From positions 25,327,014 to 25,391,013 of the forward strand of contig CM064501.1 of the NCBI GenBank assembly GCA_032716605.1: a stretch of 64,000 nucleotides of DNA, read 5' to 3'. Under the pieces are notes generated by a model. That model searched no databases, was not told where the DNA came from, and saw nothing but the letters and a program-made list of their open reading frames with translations. Both the position numbers and the translations under genes were made by a program. The stretch's first letter is position 1. Every line of letters starts with the position of its first letter. Of the stretch, positions 51,071-63,012 are shown piece after piece. This DNA comes from Paralithodes platypus. Its lineage: Eukaryota; Arthropoda; Malacostraca; Decapoda; Lithodidae.

Positions 51071-51599
51071 TTAATTTAATATTGCACTGCATAGTTCGTT
51101 GTGTTTTATGTCATGAAGGAGACACTTCTGTTTTCAGTGTTTGTCACCTACTGTAGAGCATTATGCATGTCTATTACAACAGACATCGGTTCACTTACAC
51201 ACACTCACTGTGCTATGTGAAATTATTTCTTTTCATTATATATTTCTTAAAACCTATGGTAAAACTTGTATCCGTATTTACTGTAGATACGTATGGGAAT
51301 GTAATAAAGGTATTTTTGTCATTTGTATATTTATAAATATATGAATGCGGATCATATCATAGCAGCAGCATTATATTTGTACATGGCAGACTGAGTTAAG
51401 CATCTATTGGTTCCACACTTGTGTTCATAGGTATGCGGCCTTGTGATAATTAAAGTGGGCTGTCGTCCAGAAACGATGGGCTCCGGATGTCCGGGCCCAA
51501 TTAAAGTGTCTCATAAATTGCAGTTTATGATTGTACAACAGGATGCACTTGCACATTCATTAATCATCTGATCTTGGCATTCTATGATTCTTCTAGCCT

Positions 51600-51836
51600 A
51601 TGTTTAGGAAAGCTGTGTCTATGCAGTAAGCTACTATTCCACTTTCCACTTTTCCATTCTGATGGCTCCACCATAACACTTCCTTTACCAAAGATGAACT
51701 TACTAATAAGTTCTCTAAATATTCTACCTTTTGTGATTCCGGTGCCAATTATTCCTCTACAACACACTCTCTCTTACTTATACCTAACATCTTATTCTCT
51801 TCTACGGATGTATTTTCTGCTCTCTCTGGGTCTTAA
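51600..51836 (+). mobile_element. Jockey-like LINE linker fragment
   Basis: It matches the 10240-10455 region of the first plus copy (ttccattctgatggctccac, gattccggtgccaattattc, tctgctctctctgggtctta). It is cut at the TTAA where the F4 element begins. Positions 51071-51599 hold no recognised gene apart from the dispersed repeat at about 51450-51535. Confidence 0.65.
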
Positions 51837-52123
51837 CCCTCTTACAATTAGATGCTCAAATTGCATATTCAGGAAGGCTGTCCGTAAATGCACATATACG
51901 TGATTAGGGTATTCGATACTGTACAAATCAATTGAAGGAAAATTGAATATTAAAATTATGTATAAATTGAGTTTCAATAAGTTAGGTAGTGGTACGCTGA
52001 ATATAACCATTGAAAACACTGCTCTCAGTCGACCTTTATCACCACAGAAGGAAGACAAAACTTCAAGCCTCAGCCTCTCTCTCGAGCAGGCAGACGGGGC
52101 CGTGCGCTTGCTGATCCCTTTAA
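51833..52123 (+). mobile_element. F4 MITE copy 2
   Basis: Starts TTAACCCTCTTACAATTAGA and shares ctcaaattgcatattcagga, ttgaatattaaaattatgta and later blocks with the minus-strand copy near 6.7-6.9 kb. The right end appears to coincide with the TTAA that starts the next element. Confidence 0.5.
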
Positions 52124-53034
52124 CCCTTGTCTAGCGGGGGGGTTTTGGGTTATTTTGGGCATATTCAGGCCCTCCTGAATGATCAATCAAGTATCTGCAT
52201 GAAAAGACATTTATTCAGCAAAAAACTAGGCGCTAAAAGCTTCAAGATGAGACCAGAACGAGCTACGTAGCACTCGTCGTTCTCACGCAGTGGTACCACT
52301 AACATGGGAGTTTAGCGTATAGCGGCATATTTTTTCCCGCTACGCTCACTACTGGCAACACTGCCGGCCTCTCGAGAACAGAGGGAGCGTAAGTCAGTGG
52401 GCGGTGGTAAGCCCTGGGTGTCGGACGTGTGGCCTGCTGCGCTCCCGGCCATTTGCACTCGATTTTAACCCTTTAACCCTTAACTGGCGGCGCGCAACAT
52501 ATGTCGAGTGAAACAAATTTGGACTATGTGGCGGCTCACAACATAAGTCGTGTGCCATTTTCAGCACGTAATGTTGCTGAGAGAGAGAGATAAGTGGTGG
52601 CAGGAGAGTTGCGAGCGTATGACTGCTCCAGACCACCGCGGTGGACCAACTGACATGAACCCCACCCTCCTCCACCCTCTCACATTCGCTACACAGGGAA
52701 TTATGTAGGGAAAGTACCGAATTACATGGTTTTTGCACTCGTGTTGCGCGATTGTTGCAAGAAAACTAGCGGTCATACAAGGATCGTTGGGGTGTCATTG
52801 GAAAGCTCTGTTTATGCCCTTTCAGGGATAGAAACTTGTTTTACGCTCTGGGTCTTATTTAGGCATGAAAATGATCACGTAAACAACCCTATATTGGGTA
52901 AAAACACCCCGCTGGGCGCTACATATTATTTACCGCCTAGGCCGCTCGTTAGGTGTTAAAAGCCTTAATAATGCTCCTAACTTGCTGCAAATTGGAGCCC
53001 GACTTAAGGCGGGCCCCCGCCAGTTAAGGGTTAA
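52120..53034 (-). mobile_element. F3 MITE copy 2, split by an F2 MITE
   Basis: The left piece 52120-52476 starts TTAACCCTTGTCTAGCGGGG and matches the reverse complement of F3 copy 1 (gggcatattcaggc, gaatgatcaatcaagtatct). The right piece 52956-53034 (aaaagcc ttaataatgctcc, cttgctgcaaattgg) ends gccagttaagggttaa. Removing the F2 insert leaves about 430 bp, the same as copy 1. Confidence 0.75.
52473..52959 (-). mobile_element. F2 MITE copy E, nested in F3
   Basis: TTAACCCTTAACTGGCGGCG to ccgctcgttaggtgttaa on the plus strand, i.e. reversed relative to copies A-D. Its first 20 bases match the left end of the 11.6-kb element (TTAACCCTTAAATGGCGGCG) at 19 positions. TTAA flanks on both sides. Confidence 0.9.
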
Positions 53035-53120
53035 GCATGTCGGATATTCCGCCTGGACGATTGGGAAGTGTATCTAAAATACTTTATGACAGGACTATGT
53101 TTCTTGGAATTTGTTTTTAG

Positions 53121-53157
<37 letters not shown>

Positions 53158-54053
53158 GATATATACTGTATATATATATATATATATACATAAATGCGTG
53201 TATGTGTGTGTGCATAGTATAAGCTATATCATATACTGCATAACTCATTTGAGTACATAACCGTGCTACGATTCATTCAAATGCGTTTCATAATTGATGA
53301 ATAAATAATAAATAATAGGAGCAGGGAGCTATGAATCCTCCTCCCCTTGTAAAATTTACCTACTAAGCGAAAAAGAGTAAAGGGCGAGGGAACGCAAAAG
53401 TGGTCCCAGACCCTAAGATTTGGAACTTTAAATGTTGTTTTTGTTTGGGCTCTGTCTCGATTCGCCAACCCCTGGTTATGGGGCATGTGCCTGAGTATAT
53501 ACATGAATACATAAAATCAAATATAAGGAGTAAGGATTTTGGGTTGGTTATTCTCTTTCTCATACAATGAACTAAATTTATCACTATAAACTATAGCTTT
53601 GAAACACCTCATAACAAAACTAACCGAGAATGATATACAGCAGCGTGTTTGTGTACGAGGTAAAGCAAGTGGTGAAGACAATCTTACTATTGACCAAATC
53701 AAAGATGCAGGCGATGCTGCAGTTAATTCTGTCACGGTTGCTTAAGTTTCTTGGAAAATAATTTCCACCACCGTTCACTCTCAAGCGATAGTTGCACTAC
53801 AGTGAGACACTACATATATTTTATCGCTGTTTTTACCCACAATAATCGCCTCTATATGCAAAGTATTATATATCCGAAGTTGGAAGAAGACCCATACTAG
53901 TTTCAAATCGGAAAAATAATCCCATTAGATCTAATTATCACATTGAACGTCCACATAATTATAAGAAATATCTGATCGTTATACAGAGTTTACACTGTCA
54001 TAATTGTGATACATTTCAAGCAAAATGTGTATATATATATATATATATACCAA
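53035..54053. other. Unassigned; TA microsatellite and a short open segment
   Basis: (TA)n lies at about 53126-53188. Plus strand 53602-53745 is open and would read KLTENDIQQRVCVRGKASGE and further residues up to a TAA; I do not recognise it, and it may be a scrap of a transposase or host exon. (TA)n recurs at 54029-54049. Confidence 0.4.
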
Positions 54054-54364
54054 TAGAGGGAACGAATATACATTTTCCATATTTGCGAATGTGAATGCGA
54101 ATGCGAATATATAGTTGTAAAATTCGCGAACGCGAATACGAATTGCGAATATTTCAATAAAATAGTCAATATCTGGTACTAAATACGATATCAGTGAGGA
54201 AATATGATGGCATAATCTTTATTGACATGCTATTATATTGGATATGTCTGAAACTGCAATACTGTGACGTACGTATTTTTCGATAGAAAAATTTCTCCGG
54301 GCGAGCGGTAGCGAGCCAGCGAGAGTGCGGGTGTGGTGGGGGAGAAGTGGAAGGTGAGCTGGCT

Positions 54365-54775
54365 GGGGCGAGGGCGGAAGGTGTGTAGGGAATAGCGAGA
54401 GCGGGAGGTGGGCGGGGAGGTAGGGAAGGTTAGCAGGCAGTGGCGAGGGCGGGAGGGGAGTCTGAATGAGGACGGGGAGGTAGGAAAAGTTAGCGGGCAG
54501 TGGCGAGGGCAGGAGGGGAGTCTCAATGAGAACGAACAGGTAGGAAAGGTTAGCGGGCAGTGGCGAGGGCGGGAGGGGAGGTAGGAAAGGTTAGCGGGCA
54601 GTGGCGAGGGCGGGAGGGGAGTCTGAATGAGGACGGGGAGGTAGGAAAGGTTAGCGGGCAGTGGCGAGGGTGGGAGGAGAGTCTAAATGAGGACTGGGAG
54701 TTAGGAAAGGTAAGCGGGCAGTGGCGAGGGCAGGAGGGGAGTCTGAATGAGGACGGGGAGGTAGGGAAGGTGTTA
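54365..54775 (+). repeat. 60-bp GC-rich minisatellite, about 7 copies
   Basis: Unit ggcgagggcgggaggggagt, ctgaatgaggacggggaggt, aggaaaggttagcgggcagt, with one shortened unit near 54560-54590. Open frames on both strands come from the multiple-of-three period. Confidence 0.9.
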
Positions 54776-54829
54776 TCACACAGGGTGATGTGATGCGACT
54801 AGTGCAGTAGCATGTTGGTGTAGTGCTGC

Positions 54830-55510
54830 TTGCTTGCATGCAATTCTCGCTTTCAGCTGTTGCCGCTGGCTAACCCTTGTTGTGAATAGGGGAGCCGAGT
54901 GCGTAAGTCTCCCTCTTCCAGTACATAGCCTCTCCATCACCAAGACTCCTATTGTGCCTCCCCGGGGCCACACACGGTAACTGGGTGTCTTGCGACCCCA
55001 GGCTAAATCAATAGGGGATCTCGGGGCATGAGGTGGCCCCCAGAGGTATGATGTGCATCCTTGTCATCTACCAACAACCGCACACACCCACTACCTTGTG
55101 GTTTAGTCTAGTAAGTTTACCGGGCAGTGATGCCATTTTAGATATTTTTACTCTAAATCTAGCATATCTAAACAGCAATCTAGAGGAAGATTTTTTATTT
55201 TTGTTGTTCTATTAACCAAATTTCGTATCAACCACCAATCACATTTACAAATATGAAATTAATTACATAACGTCAATAATAATTGTCACTGTTCGGCTTT
55301 CAAATCTAAACTAATGGGATATATGGAATATATCCCAATTTAAGGGTTTGGAGAGATTAGATGAATTAATTTAACCTGAGTGTAAATGACAACACTGTCG
55401 CTTAATCATCTATACTTTCTAGAGATTGAATATAAGGTAATTTATGTATTCACTGTATTTGGTATGTTTTAGATTATGTTGGTACTTTTCACTAGTTCGA
55501 TCAGATACTA
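54830..55510. other. Unassigned
   Basis: Contains ggggccacacacggtaact and catgaggtggcccccagagg, which do not match anything else here. No gene recognised. Confidence 0.45.
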
Positions 55511-55724
55511 TTAACCCCTTCTGTACCGGCGACGTATTTTTAATTGCATTCTAGCTATATTTAGACAATTGTGTGCAGTTTAGAAGGAACTGTGGTAGTA
55601 AAATGAGTTAAGTGAGATAGTTAGAAGCCAGTTCATTGGTTGAGGCCCTTTTTAAACTGAATTAAGTCGTCTTATCGTAGCCAGAATAAAGTTAATAAGA
55701 CGTCGCCGGTACAGAAGGGCTTAA
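55511..55724 (+). mobile_element. F1 MITE, best-preserved copy
   Basis: TTAACCCCTTCTGTACCGGC to cgccggtacagaagggcttaa, 214 bp. The termini are inverted repeats of about 25 bp with one mismatch, so this copy is the best guide to the family consensus. Confidence 0.88.
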
Positions 55725-56011
55725 ATAAAGTTAACTGGTAACACTGCTCAGCCATCCTTCATTCCACTCTAGCGCCCCAACGCACATCTTCACTTATATT
55801 TATTCGTTTGTGATATTAAAATTTGATATTTCATGTTTTTATATTTTCCATTGGTTTGGTGAAAATATTCGCATATTCGCAGATAGCTATGAATGGAAAT
55901 GCGGATGCAAATACGAGTGCGAATATTGAAAAACATAGTGAATATTCGCACATGCGAATGCGAATATTCGGTCCATCTCTAAATTATATATATATGTATA
56001 TTTTGTTTTTA

Positions 56012-56707
56012 CTATGTGGATGAGGGAGACAAAAGGCAGAACGGTATGTAGCGAGTGCCTCCCCCAGTTGAAAGAGTGACAGGGCCAAAGTCAAGGAGCG
56101 TTCGAACCAAAATGCCCGGACACACAAAGTTTGAAGTCATAGGATGAGGGGAAGATGGATTCAGGGAGAGAGTTCCAGAGCTCAGCTGTTGAATAGAAGA
56201 AGGTTTGAGAATATCGTTTCAATCTTGGATTGGAGAGTTGCACAGAGAAAGGATGGGATAGTGTTGCAAGGCGGGTGCTACGTAGTCTATGTAGGGGAGG
56301 TGGTATACACTGAAAGAGCTCTGAGGAACATTGATTATTGTAATAGTGGTAGAATAGCGAGAGAGATGCAACACTCCAGCGAAGAGAGGGAGAGATTGCA
56401 AAGAGTCGGTAAATGGACGTGAGTTATTGAGACTAAAATCTTTCTTTTCAACTTTGTCAAGTAGTGCTGTATGAGAGGATCCTCCCCACACATGCGAACA
56501 ATGCTCAATACATGGACGCACTGTGACCCTGTACAGAGCAAGAAGCTGTGCAGGGGTAAAGAACCCCCGGAAGCAGTTGAGCACACCCAGCTTCTGGGAA
56601 GCTGTTTTAGCAAGGGTGGTAATATGGTCTTTCTAAGTGAGATCAGGAGAGAAAGAGATTCCTAGAATACTGAGAGAAGATGAAGGATTGATTAGTGTAT
56701 TGTTGTA
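56012..56707 (-). pseudogene. Jockey-like LINE 3' third, minus strand
   Basis: The minus strand encodes SWVCSTASGGSLPLHSFLL or, in the productive frame, MLNCFRGFFTPAQLLALY, then CIEHCSHVWGGSSHTALLDK and RPFTDSLQSL, followed by the family 3' UTR. It is truncated at 56707 by a (TA)n tract. Confidence 0.78.
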
Positions 56708-56746
56708 TTTATATATACATAAACTATATATATATATATATATATA

Positions 56747-56788
<42 letters not shown>

Positions 56789-57429
56789 GAAGTAGTTTCA
56801 CACTCATTCCAAATGTGTCATTAGAATGTATTTTATTATAATAAATAGTTGTTTTATATAAATAATTAGAGATCAATTCTTGACAAATATAAATTTTGAA
56901 TGCGTGACAAAAATATTCACTGAACATTGAGTTTCAGCAATATTTTTTACGCTTAGTACAATCTATTATATCTTAATAGGAAGACTGATATACAATATTA
57001 CAGTAGCAAATCCCACAAAATATGATCAACTATAAAAGTGATATACAATATTTGTTTCCAACATCTTTCAACTTCGCACCATTGTAAATAAAGATTTGCC
57101 GCGACGACAATAGGTTTTATATATGAAATGACTAGTATCTTTCAAGCACTTTCCAAAAATCTAAGCAGAATTTGTCTATCATAAATAGTTTGTTATTACA
57201 TGAAGATAATATCACAAGTTTGTACCCTCGCAGATCTAAAATTTGTACTGTACTACGTATATTATTATCGGTTTTTTTTCAGTTTTTTAGAGCAATACAT
57301 TATAGTGAAACATAAAGTCCATATAATGAGGAAGAGAGTAAATAAAGTTGATGTCCCTACTCCTAATACTTGATTTTATACGAATACTTATAAATAGGAA
57401 CTCGTTGGAGATGAATAATAGCACTAGGA
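56708..57429. other. Unassigned AT-rich stretch with (TA)n
   Basis: (TA)n covers about 56724-56784. The rest (56785-57429) is AT-rich with no recognisable gene. Confidence 0.5.
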
Positions 57430-58012
57430 ACGGTTTTATATTCCCAGAAGGTAGGTGTGCTCAACCGTCTTCGTAGGTTCTTAACCCCTGCACAGCTTCT
57501 TGCTTTATATAGGGGCTGCACAATGCGCCCGTGTATCGAGTATTGTTCGCATGTGTGGTAAGGTTCCACCAATACCGTACTTTTTGAAAGAGTAGAGTCA
57601 AAAGCGATTCATCTCGTCAACTCACTTCCCCTTACTAATTCCCTGCAAACTTTCTCTACACGCTGCAATGTTGCATCTTTGTCACTTATTTACCCCTCTT
57701 AATATAATCAGTGTTTTTTCAGAGCTTTCTCAGTGTATACCTCCTCCCTTACGGAGAGGGGGGCACCCGCTTTTCAACATAAGCCCACCCCTATTACACT
57801 TAAACGTATATTCCCAGTCTTTCTCCTACTCAACAAGTAAGCTTTGGAACTATCCCTCAATCTTTCTTTCCCTCATCCTATGACTTAAACTGCTTCTTAT
57901 TCTGTGTGTCCAGACATTTTTACTCTAACATACCTTAAATTCAGCTCTGTCACTCTTTCCACTTTGGGGGAGATACTTGTTACAGGCAGCTTTAGCTTTT
58001 GTTCCCTTCATA
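57430..58012 (+). pseudogene. Jockey-like LINE 3' fragment, plus strand
   Basis: ttcccagaaggtaggtgtgc, then tgcacagcttcttgctttat, tgttcgcatgtgtgg, and a 3' UTR with agctctgtcactctttccac. It is diverged and multiply frameshifted. It faces the minus-strand fragment at 56.0-56.7 kb across the TA tract and runs directly into the RTE-like LINE. Confidence 0.72.
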
Positions 58013-58015
58013 TAC

Positions 58016-59965
58016 TTCATATATGGAGGAAGTGGAGGAGATGTGCAAGGTGTTTAAGGAAGAGATCTGTACAGCATGTGAGGAGGTGTGTGCAGTAAGG
58101 AGAAGAGGGAGGGGAGTGAAAGGTACAGCATGGTGGACAGAAGAGGTAAGTATAGCTGTGGAAGACAAGAAGAAAGCATATAGAGAGTGGTTGGGTAGTA
58201 GAGGAATGAAGATTTGGAGAGTCAGAAACGAGAGAGGTACGTGGAGAGAAAGAGAGTAGTGAAGGAGAGTAAGAGAAGAATAAATGAGGAATTTGGAGGG
58301 AATCTGAGTGTAAAATGGAGAGTTGCTAAACGTAAGGAAAGGAACGCTAGCACACATAATTGGATGGGCTATGGGAGAGAAAAGAAGAAAAGTAGTGGAG
58401 GAGGATGTGGGGATCAGGAGGTCAGAAGTGTGGCAAGCCATGAAAATAGTGAAGTTGGGGAAAGCACCAGGAACAGATGGAGTATTTGGGGAAATGCTGC
58501 GGTATGGTGGTGAGATGGAAATGGTATGGAAAATGTGCAAACTAGCATGGGAGAAGGAGAGTGCACCTGATGACAGGAAGACAGGCATAATAGTCCCTCT
58601 ATATAAGTGTAAATGGGAAAAAGGAGTGTGTGGTAACCACCGAGGAGTATGTCTTCTTAGCATAGTAGGGAAGGTGTACAGTAGGGTAGTGATTGAGAGA
58701 GTGAGAGCGAGAACGGAGAAATGGATAGGTGACGAGCAGGGCGGTTTTTGGAAGGGAAGAGGATGTGTAGATCAGATTTTTACCCTGAATTGTGTTGTGG
58801 AGAAATATCTGGAGAAACAACAAAGGTGTATGTTGCCTTTATGGACTTGGAGAAGGCCTATGACAGAGTGGATAGAGAAAGTATGTGGAAAGTACTTAGA
58901 ATATACGGAGTAGATGGGAAGTTGCTGAATGCAGTGAAGAGCATGTATGAGGGTGCAAAGGCGGCAGTACGTGTGGAAAATGAGCAGAGCGAGTTCTTTG
59001 ACCTGAATGTTGGGTTGAAACTGGATTGTGTGATGTCTCCGTGGTTGTTTACTGTATATATGGATGAAGTCATGAAAGAGATACAGGGAAGAGCAGTGGG
59101 TGTTGGTGTATCGCTGATAAGGGAGGGACATGAGTGGAAGCTACCTGTACTGCTGTTTGATGATGATACAGTTCTGATGAGCGATAATGAATGGGAGTTG
59201 CAGGGTCTGGTAAATGTGTTTGGAGTGCGAAAAACGGACTCTGAAGGTAAATGCGGGGAAGAGCAAGGTTATGGTCTTCGATAGAGGTGAAGCCACAGAA
59301 TGTGTGGTGAAGTTGAACGGTCAGGCTATGGAGATTGTCAGCTCTTTTAATTATCTGGGCAGTGTGTTGAGTAAAGATGGGACTATGAATGAAGAAGTGC
59401 GGGGGAGGGCGCAACAGGGGAAGAGGGTTGTTGGAACGTTGAAAGCAGTAACAAGAAATAGGGTGGTCAGTATTGAAGTGAAGAAGTCCTTGCATGACAG
59501 TGTGGTAATCCCGACACTGACTTATGGAAGCGAAGCATGGACGTTCGAGAAGAGACTCAGACCAAGAGTGAGAGCGGTGGAAATGAGTTACTTAAGAAGT
59601 GCGTGCGGAGTTACATGGAGGGATAGACAGACGAATGAGGAAGTAAGAAGGAGGTGTGGTGTGGAGGTAGATGTGCTGGAAAATGTGAAAAGGAACAACT
59701 TGAGATGGTTCGGCCATATGGATCGTATGGAAAGCGGGAGAATGACTAAAAGGGTGTACGAGAGCGAGGGGGAAGGACAGAGAGGGAGAAATAGACCGAA
59801 CGAGAGGTGGAAGGATGGAGTGAGGAAGAATATGGATGAAGGCGGTGCTGGTTGGGAGGAGGGGTATCGACTGACTGGGGACAGAGGTGCATGGGGGTGG
59901 TTCGTTCGTGGTCACCTCTTCGGGGATCACGGCGTCAGGCAATAGATTGATAGATAGATATACTT
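58016..59965 (+). pseudogene. RTE-like LINE, second copy, frameshifted
   Basis: Same family as 36149-37999 but starting further upstream (MEEVEEMCKVFKEEICTACE region). About 147 bp are deleted near 58320 compared with the first copy, and frameshifts lie near 58830 and 59225. The active-site block reads LLFDDDTVLM and not LLFADDTVLM. The C-terminal part (59214-59945) is open: GKSKVMVFDRGEATECVVKL, TLTYGSEAWTF, NNLRWFGHMDRM, RPNERWKDGVRK. The 3' tail is a short (GATA)n near 59943-59960. Several lesions make it inactive. Confidence 0.82.
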
Positions 59966-61447
59966 TGACAAAAATAATACAGAGACAATTTTCGGAATGA
60001 ACGAAAAAATACAGAGACGATTTTCTGAACACTGAAATCACAACAGACCCAGTTGAGTTTTGGATATTTGCTATGAATTACAGTATGAACATGCAGCTGA
60101 CGAAAATTGTTACCAAATCAACATTGCTCTAACGTCTTATTGTATTACATTGCATACTGCATTTGTTGATTTGGTGTTTCCTCACGTAATGATTTAAAAA
60201 AAAAAATACCGCAACAGAGCTTTAAAAAAAAAAAAACAAAAATATATATATATATATATATATACACAAACGCAGCAAGAAAAGGCATCAATTTGATCAA
60301 ACAAACAGTAATCTGAACCTAGTACTTCTAGCAATGCTTATACAGTAATAACCCGGCGCCGCTAAGGGGACAAACAAATACAGCCTTTATCAATATTCTG
60401 TCCATCGATTGTTTGTAATTTCAGGTAACTTATGTCATATGTCAATTTTGTTTAATTAAAAGTAGCATCTATCTATATATCTATATTTATCTATATATTT
60501 ATTGTTCATTGCGATTTAGTGAACATGTGCAAACTTTAATCTTTGCATAATTGAAGTACATATACTGTATAACGATTCAAAATATACTTAAAGATTTAAG
60601 TGAGTCGTCTGAGGAATATGCAATGTAAAGTACAGTACACATGACATGTTTGAGAAGATCACCATGGAATGTCCATGTTAGTAGGTAACTGTAATTCTAT
60701 ACAAATGTTGCAGAACATTTCTTATAATGGAAGGAACATGGCTATCCTGTATATAGTGATTTGCTTGTTATTAATGACTTCGTCCAGGACAATTTTGAAG
60801 AATGCATAATATATGTTTAAAATAGTGAAATCAATATTTGAAATGGAAAATTGTAATTATTGTCCTTTCTCTCTTGCAAAGTCCTATTATGTTTTTAGAG
60901 ATTGGTACGTGGCTGCCCTGCTCGCTCCCCAGTCCCTCATTTCGTCAGTGTTTAGCCAGCCTGGGAGGAGAACGTTACCCTTTCATATTGTCTACCTAAT
61001 AGCAACTTGACACCTTTCAAAAATCTGTTTGTTGACTATACATAATATATATTTAACTATGACAGAACTAAGATTCATAGGTGTGTAATGTTGGCAGTGC
61101 ATTGTTTTAAATGGTGTTTATTTACTGAACATATTAGTTAACCTGCAACTGTTTTCTGTTTAACAACTTCGAGTCATTATAAACGGTACCAGTACTCCTG
61201 CTGCTGCCTTGTTTCCGAGTCCTACAGTAGGTCAAGAGTGTCTAGGTCTAATGCATATATAATGTACAGAAAGCAACAATAATACGGTGCACAGTAATAA
61301 ACGTGCACTTCAGGACGCATGTAAGTACCTGTTTTATCCACTCAATATCGTATATTGAAATTTAAATCTTATTTAATTATTTTTTCTTTACAAAGTGTAT
61401 ATACATACTTTTTTATTATCATTATAAGCGTGTTACTTGGATATCTG
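59966..61447. other. Unassigned AT-rich region
   Basis: (TA)n at about 60240-60264 and tatctatctatat near 60465-60500. The short ORF at 60813-61010 has no recognised content. No gene, RNA or clear transposon ends were found. Confidence 0.5.
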
Positions 61448-62188
61448 TTAACCCCTTCTGTACCAGCGACGTTCTCTTCACTTTATTTGGCTATTATTAG
61501 ACGATCTTGGAGTGGTCTTGCCACTGGCCTGGTAATCCAAAGGTCCCGGGTTCAAATCCCGATGTATCAATGGGAAGATATTATTGGGATGGAATTTGTG
61601 CTGTACCTGGTATCAGTGCATTACCACAAGCCCACCGAAACGTCAATAAAATACCCTCATTGTTCCCTGATTAAATAGCACTGTATGAATATTCCCATAT
61701 TCAAAATATGCTATAGGAGTGCAATGCCTGGTGAGTTATCTGCTCAACAGGTGGCGTAGTGTGTGTGTAAGTGTGAGAGTCCGAGTGTAGGGGGTGAGAC
61801 AGTGAAGCATGGGAACGAGGTGGCTTCAGAGATGGGGTCGTTTCGGGCCATGAGTGAGCACCGTGCCTCATGTGAAGGCAAGATGGCAGGTGCTCGTTGT
61901 ACTCTACGTGCTTCACATGTCTCACTCCCTAGACTGGAACAAGACCTCACAGGTTTCACTGTTCATTGTAAAGCGGTGAAAGTTAAGGCTCTCAGCCTAT
62001 GCCCGAGAGGAAGTAAGTTGGAATATAGAATGAAAAAAAAAGTTAAGGAAGGACGTCTTCCAATTTAAAACTACAGGCTATCTCAATCAATCCGTTTATC
62101 TACCATATATCCTTCGTAAACTTCATAAAATCGTCTTAATGAAGCTAAAATCAAATACAACAGACGTCACCGGTACAGAAGGGGTTAA
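61448..62188 (+). mobile_element. F1 MITE interrupted by a SINE
   Basis: Left end TTAACCCCTTCTGTACCAGC and right end cgtcaccggtacagaaggggttaa, TTAA on both sides. The F1 interior stops at ttattagacgatct (about 61508) and resumes at gttaaggaaggacgtcttcc (about 62041). Confidence 0.85.
61509..62040 (+). mobile_element. tRNA-headed SINE with A tail, copy 1
   Basis: The head ggagtggtcttgccactggc, then ggtcccgggttcaaatcccg, carries A- and B-box-like motifs. The body includes atattcccatattcaaaata, ggggtgagacagtgaagcat and ggctctcagcctatgcccga, and it ends aatgaaaaaaaa. A second full copy lies inverted at 63013-63560. At about 530 bp it is long for a SINE, so it may be a composite. Confidence 0.75.
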
Positions 62189-63012
62189 GCCGTCTCATAA
62201 TATCATAACCCACATCTTGGCTATATTTCAACAGCAGTCTTAATACATTTAATAAACCAGGTATTAAAAGAACAGCATTGACATACTAGTAATTTGATTT
62301 AGTTTGATTACATAATTGTGTTTATTCTCTATCCACGTGTAAGTTACGAGCATGCAGATTAGAGATGAAATGGCGGGGTTTTGCCTGAGGGCATCGGTAT
62401 TGTAAATAGCGGTTGACATAATTTGTTATGGCGTTCTAGGCTGAGAGGTCGACCCCCCGTGTCTTTGTGCTGCTTTCGAGGTTGATCATGCGGCTGTATC
62501 CCCTTGCGTCACTCTCCACCTTCAAAGCTAAGTCGCTGATTTGGTTGGCCAACTCTAGCGGATCATACGTAACAGTTATGTCGTTTCCACATTTGATAAA
62601 ATGTGTGATCTGGGGACGAGACATAACTATTAGTTGATCCCACGCGGTGGATACTATTTACAGTGGCTCCTGGAACTCTAAAATAGGTTAACACGAATTG
62701 GCGTTCTTCAGCAGCAGTATTATAATATGACACGGGCCCTTGTCTTACATCCCTCAGCCTTTGTTGCCTAGGAGTGACTGAATCTATCTAACTCCACGGC
62801 CTTGTCAGGCACGAAATTAAGCCCGACTGCCTGAGGATCATTAGATTGACATTCCAATTGTATCCCTTTACTAATTGGCACGAGGCTATTTTAGTCTATG
62901 CTAAAGTAATTTATAATTACCGGGTCTGGGCACAAATTGTGATAAATTTATGTCTTGGTAACTTATATGACTGAATTAGGTCACCAATTTATTACACAAA
63001 ACGGGAGTAGCA
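62189..63012. other. Unassigned; one short minus ORF
   Basis: The 62-codon minus-strand frame 62436-62624 (MSRPQITHFIKCGNDITVTY at its start) has an ordinary amino-acid mix but no recognised family, splice context or partner. I do not call it a gene. Nothing else is seen. Confidence 0.4.

Larger units (their letters stand above)
54054..55981. mobile_element. Possible hAT-like element with GAATATTCG-type inverted ends
   Basis: The left end tagagggaacgaatatacat, then gcgaatgtgaatgcgaatgc, and the right end (reverse complement) tagagatggaccgaatattc, then gcattcgcatgtgcgaatat, are similar and inverted. The interior has a 60-bp minisatellite, unassigned sequence and an F1 MITE. No transposase is seen, and no convincing 8-bp duplication, so the call is tentative. 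Confidence 0.4.

Noticed and set aside
53602..53745. Short open segment reading KLTENDIQQRV and further
   Set aside because: It could be an exon or transposase scrap, but it has no Met start, no recognised family and a stop after about 48 codons. It is noted in the region entry only.
57992..58663. 223-codon minus-strand ORF rich in Pro/Ser/Leu
   Set aside because: Antisense to the RTE-like LINE coding strand; equivalent antisense frames occur in the other copy at 36.1-36.7 kb.
62436..62624. 62-codon minus-strand ORF of ordinary composition
   Set aside because: No recognisable family, splice signal or regulatory context; this length is expected by chance.
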